DNA from: Phylloscopus collybita
Lineage: Eukaryota > Chordata > Aves > Passeriformes > Phylloscopidae
Reading direction: 5' to 3'
NCBI GenBank assembly: GCA_027886175.1
Contig: JAJNNQ010000100.1
Span: forward strand, 2,891,501 to 2,955,500
DNA: 64,000 bases
Positions 59,271 through 64,000 of this stretch are shown here, one piece after another. The notes beneath the pieces were generated by a model that did not search any database, was not told where the DNA came from, and saw only the letters and a program-made list of their open reading frames with translations. A program made the translations under genes and the position numbers. Positions within the stretch are counted from its first letter, which is position 1. The number at the start of each line of letters is the position of its first letter.

Positions 59271-59670
59271 CTCATGGGGAAAAGATCCTGCTGTGAGAGG
59301 GGATTCAAACCAGAGATCATGGAGGCAAAATCCTGCTGTGAGTGGGGATTCTAACTGAGATCATGGAGGCAAAATCCTGCTGTGAGTGGGGATTCAACCT
59401 GGAGATCATGGAGGGAAAATCCTGCTGTGAGTGAGGATTCAAACCAGAGATCATGGAGGGAAAATCCTGCTGTGAGTGGGGATTCTAACTGAGATCATGG
59501 AGAGCAAATTCTGCTACGAGAGGGGATTCAAACTTCGATCTTGGAGGGAAAATCCTGCTGTGACAGGGGGTTCAAACTGAGATCATGGAGGGCAAATCCT
59601 GCTGTGAGAGGGGATTCAACCTGGAGATCATGAAAAGCAAGTCCTGCTGTGGGAGGGGGTTCAAACCCTC
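59271..59670. repeat. 44-45 bp minisatellite, 9 copies
   Basis: The word TCCTGCTGTGAG (or a close variant) starts units at 59286, 59331, 59375, 59420, 59465, 59509, 59553, 59597 and 59642. Units also share GGGGATTCAAAC and GAGATCATGGAGG. Spacing varies between 44 and 45 bases because two unit types (CAACCTGGAGATC or CAAACCAGAGATC versus CTAACTGAGATC) are mixed. Confidence 0.95.
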
Positions 59671-59814
59671 TCTGCCAGTGTTGTCCCAGTGAATCCTGCC
59701 CCACATCTATAACTGAGAAGCTTTCATCATAACTGAGAATGTGTTTGCAGAGCGTGAGTTTCTCCCATTCTCCCTCATGGCTGGAGGCTCCCCTTGACAT
59801 CCCCTGGGTATTCC

Positions 59815-60030
59815 ATGCAATCATGGGATCATTCAGCTTGGAAAAGATGCCCAAGACCATCGAGTCCAACCCTTGGCTGATCCCCACCTTGCCACAACCA
59901 AAGCCCAGCTCTGAGAGCCACCTCCAGTCATTCCTGGAGCATCTCCAGGGATGGTGAATCCAACCTCAGCCTCCCCTGGTGCACCCTGAGGCCATTTCCC
60001 CTGGAGGTGTCTCCATGTCCACACCTCTCC
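59815..60030 (-). mobile_element. CR1 LINE fragment, minus strand
   Basis: AATCATGGGATCATTCAGCT, GACCATCGAGTCCAACCCTT and CCAGGGATGGTGAATCCAAC, inverted CR1 3' region, here about 215 bp. Confidence 0.85.
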
Positions 60031-60354
60031 AGAGGTTGCTTGTGCTGGCACTCAGCTGACCTCAAGCAGACAGAGAACCTGCCCAGCCAGCATTTTCCTT
60101 TCCATTTAAGTGCAAGTTTTCTGAGGTTTTTGACAGCCTGGCAAAAACAGGGGGGAGAAGAGAACACCCTGCAAGCTTGATAGCAAGTGAGGTGAAAATC
60201 CAAGGAAATTTCACTCAGCCCATTTGCGTTCTTCCAGATCTATTTGAGGATAATTGACATTATTTGATTATTTGTCCACTGTTTTGAATATCTGGATAAT
60301 TAATTATCAAGTCTGAAAACATATAAACCTCTGAGCACTGGAATTATTCATATG

Positions 60355-60540
60355 GGATATTTATTATAAATAAATATTTTAAAATGTACTATATTATTAT
60401 ATTTATTACATTAGTATAAATAATGTAATACATATAATATAATTTATTATATTATTATAAATAAATATTTATAAATGTATTTAAATATTTATATTTATTA
60501 TAAATAAATATTTACTTATAAATACTTATTTATAAGTATC
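60355..60540. repeat. AT-rich TAAATA/TATTTA tract
   Basis: About 185 bases almost only A and T, made of TATAAATAAATATT units and near-palindromic TA-rich words; low melting and cruciform-prone. Confidence 0.9.
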
Positions 60541-60865
60541 TTTGCTGCCTTTTTTTTTTTTTTTTGAGTATTTTCTCTTCCTGGATGTTTCTAGACTTCA
60601 TGTCAAGTGACTGTGCAGACTTAAGTTTCTTTTTTAAATTCTTTGAGGGAATCCCCCATAAAGATCATTTCTACCCAGCAAGAATGTACAAACATTGTTA
60701 TGTGCAGAGCAGGAATTTTTTGACATCTCTGGAGACTTTTCCACCCCTTGGCAGAGGGGCTCAGCACCACCCACATGTGCCAGGTCACTCAGTACCTTCA
60801 TTTCAAAGTCCAGGGTGAGAAAAGGAATTTCCCTTGGATATTGCAGGAATATAATTGTAGGAATA

Positions 60866-61085
60866 TCTGAACATTTTCCTGCTCATCTCTCCTTTTTCTC
60901 AAGGCGTCATTCAGGACCCACCAGAGGCATTGGGAGTTTTTCTCCTTGAATGGAATCTTAACTAGGAGGTGCTTTGGGTTTTTAATGCAAAAGGATAAAA
61001 AAAACCAAACCAAACCAAACCAAACCAAACCAAACCAAACAACAAACAAACAAAAAACCCCAAACAAGCAAAAAAAAAAAAAAAA
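60866..61085 (+). repeat. Duplicated block A with A/C-rich tail
   Basis: From TCTGAACATT through CTCAAGGC, TCATTCAGGACCCACCAGAG and CCTTGAATGGAATCTTAA to AAGGATAAAA (about 150 bp), followed by (CCAAA)n and an A/C-only tail (about 61000-61085). A close copy of the non-tail part and a longer tail occur at 63351-63790, same orientation. Confidence 0.85.
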
Positions 61086-61372
61086 TTTCTGCATTAAATA
61101 TTCCCTATGACAAGACAGCATTTCCTGCCATCACCCTCCCACGCGTGAAGAAAACAAAAACCTTCAAAGATTTCTGCAATAAAGAAGAATACAGCACAAC
61201 CTAAACTTTTTTTTAAAATTTATTTTATTTTTGAGGTTTAAAAACCTGCAGGTTTTGCCACACAAAAAGCATTTGCTCTCACATGAAGAAGGTTTTTTTT
61301 TTTGCTAAAACGTGGCTTCAGCACAGGAGACAAAACATCCCCAGTGCTGCCCTGGCTCCGTGGGGCCATGGA

Positions 61373-61575
61373 TGCTTCCAGCAAAACACCCCATTCCCAT
61401 CTTGACTTCAAGCCTGTGGAAAAAAAAAAAAAAAAACCCTTCCATCTAAGGACTCTCTGGGATTAGAAATCTCTAAAATGGGAATGAACTTTTCAAGCCT
61501 GTCTACTTCATAAGGATCCAATCCTGCTCCCATTTGTGTCCCAGGGGCAGCTGGATTAGAGGGATGCAACCACAG
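61373..61575 (+). repeat. Duplicated block B
   Basis: Starts TGCTTCCAGCAAAA and ends GGGATGCAACCACAG. It is about 95% identical by eye to 62442-62635 and in the same orientation. The main difference is an expanded A run (about 61420-61436). Sequence outside these ends does not match, so the borders are sharp. Confidence 0.9.
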
Positions 61576-62441
61576 GGAGGGTGTCACCTGTGGCTCCTGC
61601 TCCACCCCCAGCCCTGCTCAGCCCATCCCTCTGTGCCTCTCCCCCGGGGGAGGGCTCCTTTATCTCCCCCGAGGTCTGGCAGGGTGCACAGCTCCCTCTG
61701 GGAACGCTCCAGGCTGGGCTGGATGCTGATGCTGATGGATGTTGCCACGGCTGAGCTATTTCAGGGGCTGGGGAGGCACAACTGCACCCGGAGACAAATG
61801 GTGTGCTGCTGATGGGAGCTGGCTCCGAGCCACTGCTGCTGCTCCTCAGCCTGCCTGGAAACCCTCTGCTCGTGTTCCAGAGCAGCTCTGCTGTCTTCAG
61901 TCCCTTCTGGGCTGAGTTGGGTTTGTTTCATCTCGTCCTGGAGGATCCCAATCCAAGCTGGTGTGTCCGTTCCTGCTGGGATATCCCTGCCTGGGGCACC
62001 TGCCCGGGGCTGCTGGATGCACACAGAGATTGTTGGCTCCTCTGCAGCAGCAGCTGCTGGCCAGATGTTGTGTCCCACGGTGCTTCCAGAGCTCTGGGGA
62101 CAGTTTAATCTTCTGCCACAGGACTTGTCCCCATCCTTGGTGTCAGCTCTGCGCTTCTTTCCCTCTTTCATCTTTCTTTCCCTTCCTCATCTCCCTCTAT
62201 CCTGGCTTGACCTGGCCTCAGCCATCCACCCACATGGCAGCAGCCTGACTTGGCTCAACACGGCTCTGACAGCAAAGCTCTGCCTCTCCAACAGCAAAAT
62301 TTGGTCTCAGTGAGCTGCAGCCATTGGATTTGTCTGTTCACGGGGGTTCTTGGGGTTTTTCCCTTGTTTGTATCCCAAATCCACCGTGAAGAAAAGATTT
62401 TTGTGCTCTGTAATCCCTCCTGGCACTGACATTTGTCCCTC
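61576..62441. other. GC-rich spacer between the B copies
   Basis: 866 bases, GC-rich in the first two thirds, with open frames on both strands (136 aa minus, 101-116 aa plus) that have no recognisable domain. No retroviral or transposase motif seen. Confidence 0.4.
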
Positions 62442-62635
62442 TGCTTCCAGCAAAATACCCCATTCCCATCTTGACTTCAAGCCTGTGGGAAAAAACCACT
62501 TCCATCTAAGGACTCTCTGGGATTAGAAATCTCTAAAATGGGAATGAACTTTTCAAGCCTGTCTGCTTCATAAGGATTCAATCCTGCTCCCATTTGTGTC
62601 CCAGGGGCAGCTGGATTAGAGGGATGCAACCACAG
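62442..62635 (+). repeat. Duplicated block B'
   Basis: Second copy of block B (61373-61575), 194 bp, without the A-run expansion and with a handful of substitutions. Confidence 0.9.
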
Positions 62636-63350
62636 ATTCTTCGGGAAAGAGCAGCAGAGTCCAAAAAAACAAAGCTCACCCTAGAGAAACAAACAGAGGT
62701 GATGCACATGAAGTTATTTTTTTTTTTCCTTCCTGTGTTGTGTGGGCACCACATTTTGAGAAAACTGTGGAGATCTGAATCCAAGATGAACCATGACAAC
62801 AGATTTGAGGGAGGTTGGGAGAACTTGACCTACAAGACAGGCCTGAGCTTTGGGTGGTCCACTCCAGGACAGGAATTTTAACCTGCCCACTGAACCTGGA
62901 GCCTTTTGGCTCCCAAATCCTCATTTTTCTCACCGACCTGGTGAGGAAATCTGAAGCAGAACCCAGGTGCCCTCAAACCTTTGGGATACAGGTTTAAGGA
63001 AAGCAGAGGCCTGGGATGTGGAGCTGCAGAGAGTTCTGAGTGAGGAGGAAGAAGTGCCAGGGTCTGCTTGGTAGGGGGAGATATTTTTGCCCTCTAAAAA
63101 CAGCTCAGTGTTGAAAACCTCCCCTCAAGCCAAAATGATCCCATAAAGCATTTTGATTTAAAAATGCAAACATTTATTAATAAAAGCAGGAGCTCCTTTG
63201 CCACCTTGCCTAAACCAATGGCAGAAAATGATAAAACTGGATTAGAGAGCCAAATATCACACAATTAACCAAAAAACAGGAGCTGGATGTCTGCAAGTCA
63301 TTTTGATCTCCTTCAGGTGAGATCCTGCACCTTTGCTGCTTCAGGTCACT
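62636..63350. other. Intergenic, nothing recognised
   Basis: Single-copy-looking sequence between B' and A'. No gene. Confidence 0.45.
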
Positions 63351-63479
63351 TCTGAACCCTTGCCTGCTCATCTCTGCTTTTTCTCAAGGCATCATTCAGG
63401 ACCCACCAGAGGCATTGGGAGTTTTTCTCCTTGAATGGAATCTTAAATAGGAGGTGCCTTGGGTTCTAATGTAGAAGGA
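63351..63479 (+). repeat. Duplicated block A'
   Basis: Copy of block A (60866-61000): TCTGAACCCTTGCC, CTCAAGGC, TCATTCAGGACCCACCAGAG, CCTTGAATGGAATCTTAA. It again leads straight into an A/C-only tract, so the A/C tail is part of the repeated unit. Confidence 0.85.
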
Positions 63480-63785
63480 CCAAAAAAAAACCCAATCAAC
63501 CAACCAACCAACCAACCAAAAATTGAAAAACAAGAACAAACAAAACCTCAAACCAAACAAAAAACCCACAAAAAACAACAACAACAGAACAAACAAACAA
63601 ACAAACAACAACAACAACAAACCCAAAAAAAACCAAAAAAACCCAGAAAACAACCAACCCCTCCCCCCCAAAAAACAACCACCACCCCCCAAAAAAAACA
63701 CCCCCCCCCCAAAAAAAACCCAAACAAAAAACCCCAACCAAACAAATCAAAACACAAACCAAAAAAACCACAAACCTATAAACAA
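63480..63785. repeat. Long A/C-only low-complexity tract
   Basis: About 305 bases with hardly any G or T on the + strand; CCAA, CAAA and AACAAC words plus C runs near 63661-63710. Open Lys/Gln/Asn/Pro-rich frames across it are composition artefacts. Confidence 0.95.
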
Positions 63786-64000
63786 GCACCACCCAGCAGC
63801 TCTTTGGTGACTCAAAGGATCAGATTCTAAGGATTTAGGAAGAAAAACCCAATCCCTCCAGCCACTTCAAGGATGTGGAGCTGTTACAAATGCACCGGGG
63901 AATCTTTCTGTGTGCTGCCATCAGGTGTTTGGTTCTCTGTGTCAGAAACCAGCTCCAAGGTTTTTGTTTTTGGTTTGTTTTTTTTTTTTTCCCTTGGGAA

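Noticed and set aside
59271..59670. Regularly spaced repeat resembling a CRISPR array
   Set aside because: Units are contiguous tandem copies without unique spacers, in a vertebrate genome.
61373..62635. B/B' pair as the two LTRs of a small retrotransposon
   Set aside because: Copies begin TG and nearly end CA, but there is no matching target duplication, primer-binding site, polypurine tract or retroviral motif in the 866-bp spacer.

Overview
The window looks like a piece of a bird genome, most probably a songbird. It carries many 5'-truncated CR1 LINE fragments with the usual avian 3' end, two stretches that resemble passerine retroviral solo LTRs, a CpG-island developmental gene, and long single-base and A/C-only tracts. 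Nothing in it looks bacterial. I see no CRISPR array, operon, rRNA or tRNA gene.

Only one protein gene can be supported: the intronless forkhead gene FOXL1 at 2753-3613 on the + strand (286 aa). Upstream of it lie a CpG-rich block (about 132-1640), a mixed block, and an AT-balanced proximal segment (2241-2600). That segment holds an inverted CCAAT box, an E-box, two identical GLI-like words and three forkhead-type words. Downstream is a 3' UTR of about 1.15 kb. It opens with a perfect 12-bp inverted repeat and ends at an AATAAA followed by a GU-rich stretch near 4756-4800.

From about 4.8 kb to the end (59 kb) no open reading frame looks like a protein. This is a gene desert, as expected beyond the 3' end of the vertebrate FOXF1-FOXC2-FOXL1 cluster. 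It consists of single-copy sequence, some stretches of which look like conserved regulatory DNA (8.04-8.58, 9.36-9.72, 11.56-12.11, 27.2-28.0, 35.29-35.72, 40.25-41.0 and 42.12-42.48 kb). It also has two isolated CpG-rich patches (16.2-16.47 and 47.57-47.89 kb), at least 15 CR1 fragments, two LTR-like elements, several minisatellites and four A/C-only tracts. The last 5 kb is the most repetitive part: a 9-copy minisatellite, an AT-rich block, and two pairs of direct duplicates nested in the order A-B-B'-A'.

FOXL1 is a mesenchymal transcription factor (gut, liver and skeletal mesenchyme) downstream of Hedgehog signalling in mammals. The plausible role of the desert is to hold long-range enhancers for FOXL1 and its upstream cluster neighbours. 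The sequence alone cannot prove this, and every enhancer call here is provisional. I found no novel protein-coding system. The items most worth checking are the hairpin just after the FOXL1 stop codon, the paired GLI-like promoter words, the CpG-rich block at 8.0-8.6 kb, the promoter/insulator-like patch at 47.6-47.9 kb, and the nested duplications near the right end.
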